Shown: positions 7,176-15,590, numbered from the stretch's first letter. The stretch is DNA of 64,000 nt from UBA1227 sp963629305 (GCA_963629305.1 CAVGIJ010000001.1:1-64000); one strand, 5' to 3'. The notes: generated by a model from the letters alone, not told the origin. Program-made: numbers and translations.

Positions 7176-8444
7176 ATGAATAAATCCGAAGACGTCCGAA
7201 GAATAAGAGCCTCAGTGCGAAACAGAGTAGTGGCTACCGTATTTTTGGCTGTCATCTGTTGCTGTACTCTTGTTGCTGCCGCAAAGTCAGGCTATACGGT
7301 TGATGTCGTGGTGGACGGTAAGACTATTCAGGTTAATACATCCGAGCAGGATGCAAATGAAATATTGGCATCTGCCGGTGTAACGCTTGGTGAAGACGAT
7401 AAACTCGACACAAGCAGTTTTATATCCGGAAAAGATGCAAAAGACGGTAACAAGCTTGTTGTACTTCGTGCAGTACCTGTCACAATAATTGATGACGGTG
7501 AAGAGGTAGCAACAATAAACGTTGCCGGCAATGTATCCGATGCACTTTCCAAGGCCGGAATAATATGCAGAAAAGTTGACGAGATGAACTATGAAAAAAG
7601 TGATAAGCTTGTCAAAGATATGAAGATTGAAATAACAAGAGCATTCTCCATAGACGTTTCTGCCGACGGGAAAACACAGACAACCGATTTCCTTTCGGGA
7701 ACGGTTGCAGACATCCTTAAGAAACTCAGTATTGAGCTTGGTGAGGATGATGAAGTTTCACCGTCACTTAACACAGAACTCAAACCGGGAAATACTGTTA
7801 CGGTTTATCGTGTTACCTATGAGGAACGCACAGAGTCTGAGGTTATTAATTACAAGACAATAAACAGGACATCCGCAAGCCTTTATAAGGGAACCACTCA
7901 GGTAGAACAGCAGGGTAAAAACGGTAAGAAAACCGTTGTATACAGGGATAAAATCGTAGACGGAGTTGTCTCAAAATCAACTGTCATTTCCGAGGAAGTC
8001 GTAACGCCCGTTACAAACAAGATTGTTGTTACCGGAACAAAGATAAAAATTCTTTCATCCGGTGCGCCTATTTCCTCAATTCCTCTTCCGTCACGTTATT
8101 CACTCAGTGACGGAATACCTACAAGTTCAATAACAACTATTACGGGTCGCTCAACATCCTATACGGCAAACGTCGGTGCAGGAACGGCATCCGGTGTGGC
8201 AGTAAAGACAGGTTATGTTGCGGTAAATCCAAGACAAATTCCTTACGGTACGGAGATGTACATTGTCTCAACGGACGGAAAATATGTATACGGTTATTGT
8301 ATTGCCGCTGATACCGGAGGATTTGCCACAAACGGCAGCGGTATTGTCGTTGACCTATTTATGGACACTCTCAGTGAATGCAGACAATGGGGATCCCGTG
8401 AAGTTTGCATCTACGTTCTTAAATGGGGTAGTGGCAGAGTTTAA
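7176..8444 (+). CDS. DUF348/G5/3D-domain cell-wall protein (YabE/RpfB-like)
   Basis: I chose ATG 7176 because AAAAGGAGA sits 7 bases before it; the in-frame ATG 7158 has no site. This gives 422 residues. A membrane anchor or signal (about 20-42) is followed by DUF348 units (e.g. VDVVVDGKTIQVNTSEQDANEIL cut to its core 'DGKTIQVNT'), a G5 domain (about 210-290, with 'EERTESEVINYKTI' and 'VVYRDKIVDGVV') and a C-terminal 3D domain (about 330-422) with the catalytic-type aspartates in 'AADTGGFATNGSGIVVDLFM'. 3D domains are lytic-transglycosylase-like, so the protein probably remodels peptidoglycan on the outer face. Confidence 0.9.
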   Translation: MNKSEDVRRIRASVRNRVVATVFLAVICCCTLVAAAKSGYTVDVVVDGKTIQVNTSEQDANEILASAGVTLGEDDKLDTSSFISGKDAKDGNKLVVLRAVPVTIIDDGEEVATINVAGNVSDALSKAGIICRKVDEMNYEKSDKLVKDMKIEITRAFSIDVSADGKTQTTDFLSGTVADILKKLSIELGEDDEVSPSLNTELKPGNTVTVYRVTYEERTESEVINYKTINRTSASLYKGTTQVEQQGKNGKKTVVYRDKIVDGVVSKSTVISEEVVTPVTNKIVVTGTKIKILSSGAPISSIPLPSRYSLSDGIPTSSITTITGRSTSYTANVGAGTASGVAVKTGYVAVNPRQIPYGTEMYIVSTDGKYVYGYCIAADTGGFATNGSGIVVDLFMDTLSECRQWGSREVCIYVLKWGSGRV

Positions 8445-8467
8445 AAACTTATCGAAAAATAATGAAA

Positions 8468-8516
8468 AAGGTGTGGTCTCACGATTGTGATGCTACACCT
8501 TCTTGTCTGTTTGTTT
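8468..8516 (+). terminator. terminator after the 3D-domain gene
   Basis: AAGGTGT (8468-8474) pairs with ACACCTT (8495-8501) around an inner TCAC/GTGA stem, followed by a T-rich stretch ending in TTTTT. The tail is weaker than usual. Confidence 0.55.
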
Positions 8517-8518
8517 TT

Positions 8519-8590
8519 AATTTTTGCATACTGCGGATTCGGATTTTTGATATTTATAGGATATTGTAGTTTTTTCTCATAGGCAAACAT
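8519..8590 (-). pseudogene. cotJC: N-terminal remnant of cotJC (spore-coat manganese-catalase-like)
   Basis: On the minus strand an ATG at 8590 has a good ribosome site (AAGGA, 6 bases away) and opens MFAYEKKLQYPINIKNPNPQ followed by YAKI. In my recollection this is the characteristic start of CotJC (YEKKLQYP..N.NP). Family members run to about 190 residues, but here the likeness stops after about 24 codons and the frame runs into the terminator of the neighbouring gene. The rest of the gene, with the di-manganese ligands, is missing. It implies that the lineage once carried this spore-coat gene. Confidence 0.6.
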
Positions 8591-8653
8591 CAGCAATCCT
8601 TCTCTGTAGTACTTTGGAAATAATAATTTCCTGATTTATCCTATGCCGTATAC

Positions 8654-8681
8654 TTGAAATGAGTAAAAAAAAGCCTATAAT
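8654..8681 (+). promoter_or_regulatory. promoter of the amidohydrolase gene
   Basis: TTGAAA (8654-8659), 16 bases, TATAAT (8676-8681), 34 bases before ATG 8716. Confidence 0.75.
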
Positions 8682-8715
8682 GGTACTATGAATTCAGTAT
8701 AGATGGAGCAAAGAT

Positions 8716-9513
8716 ATGATAATTGATTCACATGCGCATGTTTTTCCTGAAATAATTGCTGAAAAGGCAGCAAAGAATATAGGAAAATTTTACGGTATTG
8801 AGATGAGATACAATGGCACAAGAAGTAAACTTCTTGAAGAGGGAGGCGCTGCCGGAGTAGATAAATTTCTTATACACTCTGTTGCTACAACTCCGAAGCA
8901 AGTCGAATCCATAAACAGATTTATTTCTGATTCGGTTAAGCTTTATCCTGACAAGTTCATAGGCTTTGCCACACTTCATCCGGATTGCGAGAATCTTGAA
9001 GAAGAGTTCAAGTGGGCTATGGACAACGGACTTCGCGGAATAAAACTTCACCCTGATTTCCAGAATTTTGATCTCGCTTCTGACAAAGCAAAAGAGATTT
9101 ACAAGCTTGCGGAGGGGAAATGCCCCGTGCTTATTCATATGGGCGATAAGCGTACACAGTTCAGTAAGGCTGAACATCTTGTTCCCGTTCTTGACGAGTT
9201 TCCGAGGCTTGACGTTATAGCTGCACATTTCGGCGGATATTCCGAGTGGGGAACAGGTGCGGCATTTCTTGCAACGACCGGGGCATATGTTGACACCTCA
9301 AGTTCCATGTTTGCACTTCGCGATGAGCAGATACGTGAACTTATTGAAATATACACGCCGGAGCGTATTATGTTTGGAACGGATTATCCTATGTGGGATG
9401 CGAAGGAAGAGCTTGACCGCTTTATGAGTCTCGGCCTTTCTGAGGAAATCCGCGAACAAATACTACATAAGACACTCGAAACTTTACTTGCGAAGTATGA
9501 CAACAAAATCTGA
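8716..9513 (+). CDS. amidohydrolase-family metal-dependent hydrolase
   Basis: 265 residues, a compact TIM-barrel hydrolase or decarboxylase of the amidohydrolase_2 type. The metal-site HxH is at residues 6-8 (DSHAHVFPE). Further ligands are likely in 'KLHPDFQN', 'VLIHMGD', 'AAHFGG' and the terminal aspartate in 'FGTDYPMWD'. Relatives include ACMSD-like decarboxylases and lactone hydrolases; the substrate cannot be told from sequence. The gene is a single-gene unit with its own promoter, and a bidirectional terminator separates it from glf, which points the other way. Confidence 0.85.
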   Translation: MIIDSHAHVFPEIIAEKAAKNIGKFYGIEMRYNGTRSKLLEEGGAAGVDKFLIHSVATTPKQVESINRFISDSVKLYPDKFIGFATLHPDCENLEEEFKWAMDNGLRGIKLHPDFQNFDLASDKAKEIYKLAEGKCPVLIHMGDKRTQFSKAEHLVPVLDEFPRLDVIAAHFGGYSEWGTGAAFLATTGAYVDTSSSMFALRDEQIRELIEIYTPERIMFGTDYPMWDAKEELDRFMSLGLSEEIREQILHKTLETLLAKYDNKI

Positions 9514-9536
9514 AAATTATAACGGATAAAATATGA

Positions 9537-9572
9537 AAACCCATTACCGGATAACTTTCCGATAATGGGTTT
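9537..9572. terminator. bidirectional terminator between amidohydrolase and glf
   Basis: AAACCCATTA (9537-9546) and TAATGGGTTT (9563-9572) around a 16-base loop that can itself pair (CCGGA/TCCG). T-rich on one side and A-rich on the other, it serves the two convergent genes. Confidence 0.85.
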
Positions 9573-9608
9573 GTTATTTAATGAAATTATTTTTTGAATC
9601 AGCTGAAC

Positions 9609-10718
9609 TTAAAGAACTTTTTCCGCAAGCTTCAATGCGGCATCTACGGTATCGTCCATATCATAGTACTTGTAATCTGCGAGGCGACCTCCGTAAAGAA
9701 TCCCCTCTTCGTCGGCAAGTGCTTTGTATTTTTCATAGAGCTTATTGTTACGGTCATCATTTATCGTATAATAAGGTTCCATCCCTTCTTCCCAGTTTGC
9801 CGGGTATTCCCTGGTGACAACTGTCTTCGGATTGTCAAGCTGAGCGCCGCACATGAAATGCTTATGTTCAATAATTCTTGTATACGCAGGTTCTCTGTCG
9901 GTATAGTTTACTACCGCAACGCCCTGGTGATTTGATTCATCAAGTACTTCAGTTTCAAATTTGAGGCTGCGATACTCAAGTTTACCGTATTTATAGGAAA
10001 AATAAGCGTCCAATTGACCGGTATATAGAATTTTGTCAGCGACTGTAAAGTACCTATCCTTGTCAGAAGCCGAAAAACTTGTTGAAAGTTTGATGTCGGC
10101 ACCCTCAAGAAGTTTATCAATAAGCGCAGTATAGCCATTTACGGGTATTCCCTGATAGCGATCATTAAAGTAATTGTTGTCGTAAGTAAGTCTTACCGGC
10201 AGGCGCTTTATTATGAATGCCGGAAGTTCTGTGCAATCACGTCCCCACTGTTTTTCCGTGTAGCCCTTTACAAGCTTTGTATAAACAGTACGACCTACAA
10301 GGCTTATTGCCTGTTCTTCAAGGTTTTGCGGGTCACCCTTTATTTCAGCGCGCTCCTTATCAAGTATTGCTTTTGCCTCATTCGGGGTTGAAACGCCGAA
10401 CATCTTTGAAAATGTGTTCATGTTGAACGGCATATTGTACATCTCACCTTTGTAGTTTGCGACAGGCGAGTTTATAAAATTGTTAAATTCAACGAGGCTG
10501 TTTACATAGTCCCAGATTTTTTTGTCTGAGGTGTGAAATATATGAGCTCCGTATTTGTGGACATCGATATTTTCTGTTTTTTCAGTGTATATATTTCCTC
10601 CTACATGATCGCGTTTGTCTATGACAAGTACGGATTTCCCGCGCTTTATTGCCTCGTGTGCAAATGTTGCGCCGAAAAGCCCCGCACCGACTATGAGATA
10701 ATCGTAATGTTTGTCCAT
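9609..10718 (-). CDS. glf: UDP-galactopyranose mutase
   Basis: 369 residues, the standard length. It interconverts UDP-galactopyranose and UDP-galactofuranose using reduced FAD. The Rossmann motif is near the N-terminus (DYLIVGAGLFGATFAHEA), followed by the FAD-stabilising 'KRDHVGGNIYT', 'HKYGAHIFHTS' with the flavin-proximal His, 'YTEKQWGRD' and the C-terminal 'GILYGGRLADYKYYDMD' signature. Adjacent to an ABC glycan exporter and galE, it points to galactofuranose-containing surface polysaccharide. GGAGG lies 7 bases before the ATG. Confidence 0.96.
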   Translation of the reverse strand: MDKHYDYLIVGAGLFGATFAHEAIKRGKSVLVIDKRDHVGGNIYTEKTENIDVHKYGAHIFHTSDKKIWDYVNSLVEFNNFINSPVANYKGEMYNMPFNMNTFSKMFGVSTPNEAKAILDKERAEIKGDPQNLEEQAISLVGRTVYTKLVKGYTEKQWGRDCTELPAFIIKRLPVRLTYDNNYFNDRYQGIPVNGYTALIDKLLEGADIKLSTSFSASDKDRYFTVADKILYTGQLDAYFSYKYGKLEYRSLKFETEVLDESNHQGVAVVNYTDREPAYTRIIEHKHFMCGAQLDNPKTVVTREYPANWEEGMEPYYTINDDRNNKLYEKYKALADEEGILYGGRLADYKYYDMDDTVDAALKLAEKVL

Positions 10719-10745
10719 GATGAACCTCCGTATTTTGATGAGTAA

Positions 10746-10774
10746 ATACTATCATTTTTTTAAATCAAAATCAA
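10746..10774 (-). promoter_or_regulatory. promoter of glf
   Basis: Read on the minus strand: TTGATT (10774-10769), 17 bases, TAGTAT (10751-10746), 28 bases before the glf start. It is back-to-back with the promoter of the ABC exporter. Confidence 0.65.
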
Positions 10775-10792
10775 TTGATATACCTGTGGCGG

Positions 10793-10821
10793 TTGAATGA
10801 TTGTGCTTTATATGATAAAAT
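10793..10821 (+). promoter_or_regulatory. promoter of the ABC exporter-galE operon
   Basis: TTGAAT (10793-10798), 17 bases, TAAAAT (10816-10821). The divergent arrangement with the glf promoter would allow shared control of the surface-glycan genes. Confidence 0.65.
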
Positions 10822-10916
10822 ATCACGGTATTTTCGCAATAATAATTAAGCTGCCGGCGTTACAGACTTAATTGCAGAGAAGTTGGTGTTGTACAGTGGG
10901 CCAATTGGCTAAGAAA

Positions 10917-11672
10917 ATGAAAAAAAACAAGTTTCTCTTTGAAGAGCTTGTAAAGAGGGACTTCAAGAAAAAATACAAAAGGACTGTTCTCGGGATGCTG
11001 TGGAGTGTGCTTTCGCCGCTCATGCAGCTTCTTGTAATGAGCGTGGTTTTCGGTCAGTTTTTCGGAAAGGGTATGGAGCACTATACCATTTATCTTTTCT
11101 GCGGAAACCTTTTGTTCGCATATTTTAAGGACTCCACTAACGGCGGTATGAATGCGCTCGTTTCAAATGCGGGAATCTTTACGAAGGTCAATGTACCGAA
11201 GTATATGTTCCTTCTTTCAAAAAACATTTCATCACTTATAAACTTCGGATTGACACTTCTTGTGTTTTTCCTGTTTGTAATACTTGACCATGTACCTCTC
11301 GGGTGGCATTTCCTTATGCTTATTTATCCGATTTGCTGTCTGGTTGTATTTAACATCGGCTGCGGACTTATACTTTCGGCATTGTATGTTTTCTTCAGAG
11401 ATATGAAATATCTTTATGATATTTTTACATTGTTGCTCATGTACTGCTCGGCAATTTTCTACGATGTAAATAAAATGGCACCTTCCATGCAACGCTATTT
11501 TCTTCTTAATCCGGTTTACACATACATAAAATATTTCAGGAGTATTGTACTTCACGGGACAATTCCATCTCTGCAGTACCATGCACTCTGTGCGTTCTAT
11601 GCTGTTCTTGTTCTTGCGATAGGCGCGTGGGTATACAGGCACTATAACCACAAGTTCCTGTACTATGTCTGA
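10917..11672 (+). CDS. polysaccharide ABC exporter, permease (TagG/Wzm type)
   Basis: Six-segment ABC-2 type permease that exports undecaprenyl-linked glycan with the ATPase encoded next. Family members begin with a short cytosolic helix like FEELVKRDFKKKYK followed by 'LGMLWSVLSPLMQLLVM', so I prefer ATG 10917 (251 residues). TTG 10872, GTG 10896 and TTG 10905 are in-frame alternatives, and none of the four has a clear ribosome site. Hydrophobic segments lie near residues 27-50, 60-80, 105-130, 140-165, 170-190 and 225-245. The stop is 19 bases before the ATPase start. Confidence 0.88.
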   Translation: MKKNKFLFEELVKRDFKKKYKRTVLGMLWSVLSPLMQLLVMSVVFGQFFGKGMEHYTIYLFCGNLLFAYFKDSTNGGMNALVSNAGIFTKVNVPKYMFLLSKNISSLINFGLTLLVFFLFVILDHVPLGWHFLMLIYPICCLVVFNIGCGLILSALYVFFRDMKYLYDIFTLLLMYCSAIFYDVNKMAPSMQRYFLLNPVYTYIKYFRSIVLHGTIPSLQYHALCAFYAVLVLAIGAWVYRHYNHKFLYYV

Positions 11673-11693
11673 TACGCAAAAGGAGGAAGCACC

Positions 11694-12671
11694 ATGGCAA
11701 TCATAAAAGCTGACGGAGTGTCTATACGGTATATGACCGGTGACTTTAAGGATATCGGACTTAAAGAGTACGTTGTCCGCAAACTGAGCGGAAACTACCA
11801 CGTCAAAGAATTTTGGGCTGACAGAAATATCACTTTTTCTCTTGAAAAGGGGGATATGCTCGGCATCATAGGAACCAACGGAGCCGGAAAATCGACTCTT
11901 TTAAAAGCGGTTTCAGGCATAATGATTCCGACTGAAGGTCATATGGAGATACACGGGAGTATTGCGGCACTGCTTGAACTTACAAGCGGCTTTGATAAGG
12001 AACTTACTGTTCGTGAAAACACCTATCTGCGCGGAGCAATGCTCGGGTATACACGCCAATTTATGGACGAAAAGTATGATGAAATAATAAAGTTCGCTGA
12101 ACTTACAGAGTTCCAGGACAGACCGTTCAAACAGCTTTCCAGCGGTATGAAAAGCAGACTTGCTTTTTCAATCGCGTGTCTTGTACGTCCGGATATCATA
12201 ATTCTTGATGAAGTATTGTCCGTCGGAGACGGTGCTTTCAGAAAAAAGAGCGGCAAAAAAATGAGAGAAATACTCAGTGCCGGTGTTACGGGAATTTTGG
12301 TTTCTCATTCCATAGCACAGGTAAGAGAAATGTGCAACAAGATACTTTGGATTGATCACGGCAAACAGATAGTATTTTCCGACAATGTAAAATATTATTG
12401 TGATGCCTATGAGGAGTTCCTCGCCACAAAGAAGCTTCCCGCATCTGATGAGGAGATGGATGCGCTTGTAGAGGGGCATCTCAAAAGAGTTCAGAAGGAA
12501 AAAGAGGAAAAAGAACGCACGGAAGCACAAAAACTTCAGGCTGTTCTTGAGTCGGGAACATCATCTGCAGCCGTTGAAGCAGCACTTAATATCATAAAGA
12601 AAAGTAAACCTGAATTACTGAATCGGGAACTTACCGACCTTATTGCAGGCGGAGAGGAGAGCGACATATGA
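11694..12671 (+). CDS. polysaccharide ABC exporter, ATPase (TagH/Wzt type)
   Basis: 325 residues. The nucleotide-binding domain (about 1-240) has Walker A GTNGAGKST, the Q-loop region, signature 'LSSGMKSRL' and Walker B 'IIILDEVLSVGD', which is the TagH/KpsT form. A charged Lys/Glu-rich helical extension (about 245-325) replaces the carbohydrate-binding domain of long Wzt proteins, so export probably does not depend on a recognised terminal sugar. AAAGGAGG precedes the ATG, and its end overlaps galE by 4 bases (ATGA), indicating translational coupling. Confidence 0.93.
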   Translation: MAIIKADGVSIRYMTGDFKDIGLKEYVVRKLSGNYHVKEFWADRNITFSLEKGDMLGIIGTNGAGKSTLLKAVSGIMIPTEGHMEIHGSIAALLELTSGFDKELTVRENTYLRGAMLGYTRQFMDEKYDEIIKFAELTEFQDRPFKQLSSGMKSRLAFSIACLVRPDIIILDEVLSVGDGAFRKKSGKKMREILSAGVTGILVSHSIAQVREMCNKILWIDHGKQIVFSDNVKYYCDAYEEFLATKKLPASDEEMDALVEGHLKRVQKEKEEKERTEAQKLQAVLESGTSSAAVEAALNIIKKSKPELLNRELTDLIAGGEESDI

Positions 12672-13684
12672 AGATACTGTGTACCGGAGGCGCGGGATAC
12701 ATCGGCAGTCACACCTGCGTAGAACTTTTGAATGAAGGCTATGATGTTATTGTAATTGACAACCTCTCAAACTCAAGTGAAACAGCTCTTGAGCGGGTTG
12801 AACAGATAACGGGGAAAAAGCTCAAATTCTATAAAGGAGACATAAGAAACAGGGACATCCTTGAGAAGATTTTTTCTGAGAATGAGATTGATGCGGTTAT
12901 TCATTTTGCCGGCCTTAAGGCTGTCGGGGAATCAGTTGAAAAACCACTCGAGTATTATGAAAATAACATTGGCGGTACTCTTGTTCTGTGCGATGTAATG
13001 CGTTCTTACGGTGTGAAGAATATTATTTTCAGCTCATCGGCGACCGTATACGGCGATCCGGCATTTATTCCTATAACGGAAGAGTGCCCGAAGGGGTCAC
13101 CTACGAATCCGTATGGATGGACAAAGTCCATGCTTGAACAGATACTTACGGATATCCACACTTCCGATAATGAATGGAATGTAGTGCTTCTCAGATACTT
13201 TAACCCGATAGGTGCCCATGAGAGCGGGCTTATAGGTGAGGACCCGAAGGGCATACCGAATAATCTTGTCCCGTATATTGCCCAGGTTGCGGTAGGCAAG
13301 CGAGAGGCACTCGGTGTTTTCGGAAACGATTATGATACTTCCGACGGAACGGGAGTACGTGATTATATACACGTTGTAGACCTTGCAAAAGGACATGTAA
13401 AAGCGCTTTCAAAGCTTGCTCCCGGTTGCGGTGTCAGTATTTATAATCTCGGCACAGGTGTAGGCTACAGTGTTCTTGATGTCCTTCATGCTTATGAGAA
13501 AGCGTGCGGCAAAGCGTTGCCGTATGTTATAAAACCCAGACGTGCGGGAGATATTGCCACATGTTACTGCAATGCCGAAAAAGCAAAAAGAGAGCTTTCA
13601 TGGGTTGCGGAAAAAAACATAGGCGATATGTGCGCAGACTCGTACCGATGGCAGAGCAAAAATCCAAATGGATATGCCAAATAA
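12668..13684 (+). CDS. galE: UDP-glucose 4-epimerase
   Basis: 338 residues, a normal length. It interconverts UDP-glucose and UDP-galactose. The NAD-binding GGAGYIG motif is at residues 7-13, the catalytic Ser is in 'FSSSATVYGDP', and YxxxK is in 'NPYGWTKSMLE'. The C-terminal 'GVRDYIHVVDLAKGHV' and 'YNLGTGVGYSVLDV' are typical. Placed with glf and a glycan exporter, it supplies UDP-galactose, which Glf turns into UDP-galactofuranose, giving a coherent short pathway for a galactose-containing surface polymer. Confidence 0.96.
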   Translation: MKILCTGGAGYIGSHTCVELLNEGYDVIVIDNLSNSSETALERVEQITGKKLKFYKGDIRNRDILEKIFSENEIDAVIHFAGLKAVGESVEKPLEYYENNIGGTLVLCDVMRSYGVKNIIFSSSATVYGDPAFIPITEECPKGSPTNPYGWTKSMLEQILTDIHTSDNEWNVVLLRYFNPIGAHESGLIGEDPKGIPNNLVPYIAQVAVGKREALGVFGNDYDTSDGTGVRDYIHVVDLAKGHVKALSKLAPGCGVSIYNLGTGVGYSVLDVLHAYEKACGKALPYVIKPRRAGDIATCYCNAEKAKRELSWVAEKNIGDMCADSYRWQSKNPNGYAK

Positions 13685-13708
13685 CATCTTTTTGTGAAGT
13701 AATGCATT

Positions 13709-13747
13709 AAACCCCACAGATATGCGTTAGCATTATCCGTGGGGTTT
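13709..13747. terminator. bidirectional terminator between galE and the DtxR-type gene
   Basis: AAACCCCAC (13709-13717) and GTGGGGTTT (13739-13747), with further pairing inside the loop; it serves both convergent genes. Confidence 0.85.
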
Positions 13748-13811
13748 GCCTTTGCTTGTATCAAAGATAATATCATTTTGAAGTGCGTTGCGCTTTTGCA
13801 GTTATAAAAAC

Positions 13812-14180
13812 CTATTTATGAGCATTCTTTATTGCCTCAAAAGTTTCGTCGCTTATTATATGTTCCATTTTGCAAGCATCTTTTGCGGCAGTTTCTTCGG
13901 ATACGCCGAGTTTAATAAGGACATTCGTGAGAACGTTGTGTCTTTCGTAAATTTTTTCTGCAACGTCTCTTCCGTCATCAGTAAGAGACAATGCGCCGTC
14001 CTCTGCAACAGTAAGATACCCGCCTGATTTTAAAAGACCTACAGCTCTGCTGACACTTGGTTTTGAATAACCCATGTATTCGCCGACATCTATTGATCTA
14101 ACCGTATTTTGTTCTTTTGACAAAATAAGTATGGTTTCAAGATACATTTCGCCTGATTCTTGGAGTCTCATAAAAGACAC
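13812..14180 (-). CDS. DtxR/MntR-family metal-dependent repressor
   Basis: 122 residues: N-terminal winged helix (about 1-65, with 'GYSKPSVSRAVGLLKSGGYL' as the recognition region) and a dimerisation domain with metal-ligand type residues ('VAEKIYERHNVL', 'EETAAKDACKMEHIIS'). There is no SH3-like third domain, as in MntR. Such proteins sense Mn(II) or Fe(II) and repress uptake genes. None lies in this window, so its targets are elsewhere. A perfect inverted repeat over its own promoter (14203-14231) suggests autoregulation. Confidence 0.9.
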   Translation of the reverse strand: MSFMRLQESGEMYLETILILSKEQNTVRSIDVGEYMGYSKPSVSRAVGLLKSGGYLTVAEDGALSLTDDGRDVAEKIYERHNVLTNVLIKLGVSEETAAKDACKMEHIISDETFEAIKNAHK

Positions 14181-14202
14181 CTCGCTTTTCTACGTTAGAG
14201 AA

Positions 14203-14243
14203 TTTATCTACAGAATTATACTATAGATAAAAGTTTATTTCAA
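14203..14243 (-). promoter_or_regulatory. promoter of the DtxR-type gene inside an inverted-repeat operator
   Basis: Minus strand: TTGAAA (14243-14238), 17 bases, TATAAT (14220-14215). TTTATCTA (14203-14210) and TAGATAAA (14224-14231) form a perfect 8-bp inverted repeat around the -10 box with a 13-base centre, the expected size and position for a metalloregulator operator. Confidence 0.7.
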
Positions 14244-14309
14244 TATTTTTCGATTTCCGTATGAATTGCCGGAAAAATCGATTTTTTTAAATTTTTTCAG
14301 TTTGTTCGA

Positions 14310-14370
14310 TTGACCTTGCGCACTAAAAGAATTACAATAGTTCTGGTAGAACGAATTTAAAATTCGTTCT
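14310..14370 (+). promoter_or_regulatory. promoter with a 23-bp perfect palindrome at the start site
   Basis: TTGACC (14310-14315), 17 bases, TACAAT (14333-14338). Immediately downstream, positions 14348-14370 form a perfect palindrome: arms AGAACGAATTT and AAATTCGTTCT around a single A. It covers the expected transcription start, so it is either an operator for a dimeric repressor or a 5' RNA hairpin. The XRE/ImmA pair downstream is the obvious candidate for its regulator. Confidence 0.65.
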
Positions 14371-14432
14371 TTGGGGGTTCGAATGATAAACATGCAAAAA
14401 GTGTCAATGACCTTTCGGAAGGAAGGTTATAA

Positions 14433-14747
14433 ATGAGTATTAAAAACAGTAAAATGGAAGACGCGTATCAACTTGTAGGACAGGCTCTCAGAGGACAGGG
14501 ATTTGAAGTACATCTTCTTCCTGTTTCGGCTTCTCCTGTGGCTCCGAACATCATCGGATACAGAGGACAGACCTTCTACAACGTTTACATCTATTTTGAT
14601 GATGCGGAAAAACTTGCGGCATTTACGGGAGATTCAAGGGACAAAATTTTTGAATATGCTTCTGTTATGAACGCCGGGGTTATCTCGGCTGTATTGCACG
14701 AGACAACTAAACCGGGCCTAGTTTTATTTCTAGAATCTCAGGAGTAG
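14433..14747 (+). CDS. conserved-looking protein of unknown function, 104 residues
   Basis: I do not recognise the family. The product is a small soluble alpha/beta protein: an N-terminal helix (MEDAYQLVGQALRGQGFEV), alternating strands ('VHLLPVSASPVAPNIIGYRG', 'FYNVYIYFDDAEKL'), a helix with 'GDSRDKIFEYASV' and a final strand 'PGLVLFLESQE'. GGAAGGAAGG precedes the ATG. Its 3' end overlaps the oppositely transcribed ImmA gene by 41 bases. The tightly built promoter with a palindrome suggests a gene that is normally repressed. Confidence 0.65.
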   Translation: MSIKNSKMEDAYQLVGQALRGQGFEVHLLPVSASPVAPNIIGYRGQTFYNVYIYFDDAEKLAAFTGDSRDKIFEYASVMNAGVISAVLHETTKPGLVLFLESQE

Positions 14748-15168
14748 TTTTGAGAATGACGGCAGCTTCGGAAAGAACGAGGCTGCCGTTCATTTCTTTT
14801 CTGGCTCTTATGATATCCTTATCGGAAACAAGTAAGTGGGCGGCAAAGGTATTTGCCTCAAGCTCTGTTTTTGTGTTTACGAGGTACAATTCGTACTCGT
14901 TGAGGACACCCTTTCTTGCAAGCCTTTTATGAAGTCTGTCGTGACCAAGCTCATGAGCGCAGATTATTTTTGCGGTGTACTCATCAAGAGAAGAGTTTAT
15001 AACAATATACGGGATTCTGTTTTTTACGGTATAAAAGCCTTTTAGGGAACCAAGCTCTCTGAACATTACAACAATATCAAACTCTTTTGCCAATAAGAAC
15101 GGATCACTTGTACCGTATGTTTCCCTGAGTCTTTCCGCTTGCCTTTTTATTGAAATAAGATCAATCAT
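14707..15168 (-). CDS. ImmA/IrrE-family metallopeptidase
   Basis: 153 residues from ATG 15168. This start is preferred over an upstream in-frame codon because it overlaps the regulator's stop by 8 bases, leaving a coupled pair. The zinc site is HELGH in 'CAHELGHDRLHK', with a downstream Glu in 'TKTELEANTFAAHLLV'. ImmA of ICEBs1 and IrrE of Deinococcus use this domain to cleave a partner XRE repressor when a signal arrives. The partner is encoded immediately upstream. Its 3' end is antisense to the end of the 14433 gene, so the two convergent genes may interfere. Confidence 0.85.
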   Translation of the reverse strand: MIDLISIKRQAERLRETYGTSDPFLLAKEFDIVVMFRELGSLKGFYTVKNRIPYIVINSSLDEYTAKIICAHELGHDRLHKRLARKGVLNEYELYLVNTKTELEANTFAAHLLVSDKDIIRARKEMNGSLVLSEAAVILKTTPEILEIKLGPV

Positions 15169-15568
15169 CGCGGCTGTGCTTCCCGTATTTTTCTTTTGCT
15201 CTTTCCTTGGAATCCCAATATATCTCGACAAGTGTTTTCATTACGAGTTCTTCATCCTCCGGTGTGAGTTTTCCGCCGGCGAAAAGTGCGGAGAGCTCGT
15301 TTAAAATTTTGCTGAGTTCACGTTCGGCGCGTGAGCCTCCCTGCTTTGCCGCGTCGAAAATGTAATAATCTCCCGGGCTGAGAAGATGGCTGAGCGGAAC
15401 GTTGAAAAAATCTGCAAGTTTTACGGCTACAGATTCTTTTCTTGGAAAACATTTTCCGAGTTCATAATTTTGAAATGTCCGAAGGTTTATGTCAACGGCC
15501 TCTGCTACCTCCCGTTGGGTAAGGCCTCTGCTCTCCCTCAAATATCTGAGATTGTCTGAAAAAGGCAT
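15161..15568 (-). CDS. XRE-family transcriptional regulator, partner of ImmA-like peptidase
   Basis: 135 residues. An N-terminal helix-turn-helix (about 5-60) reads 'LRYLRESRGLTQREVAEAVDINLRTFQNYELG', a standard XRE domain. A linker at 70-85 and a helical C-terminal part follow. AGGAG lies 10 bases before the ATG. The regulator-then-peptidase order is that of immR-immA in mobile elements. I would expect it to repress its own promoter and probably that of the 14433 gene. Confidence 0.85.
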   Translation of the reverse strand: MPFSDNLRYLRESRGLTQREVAEAVDINLRTFQNYELGKCFPRKESVAVKLADFFNVPLSHLLSPGDYYIFDAAKQGGSRAERELSKILNELSALFAGGKLTPEDEELVMKTLVEIYWDSKERAKEKYGKHSRDD

Positions 15569-15590
15569 GGAATCACACTCCTCTCATTAA

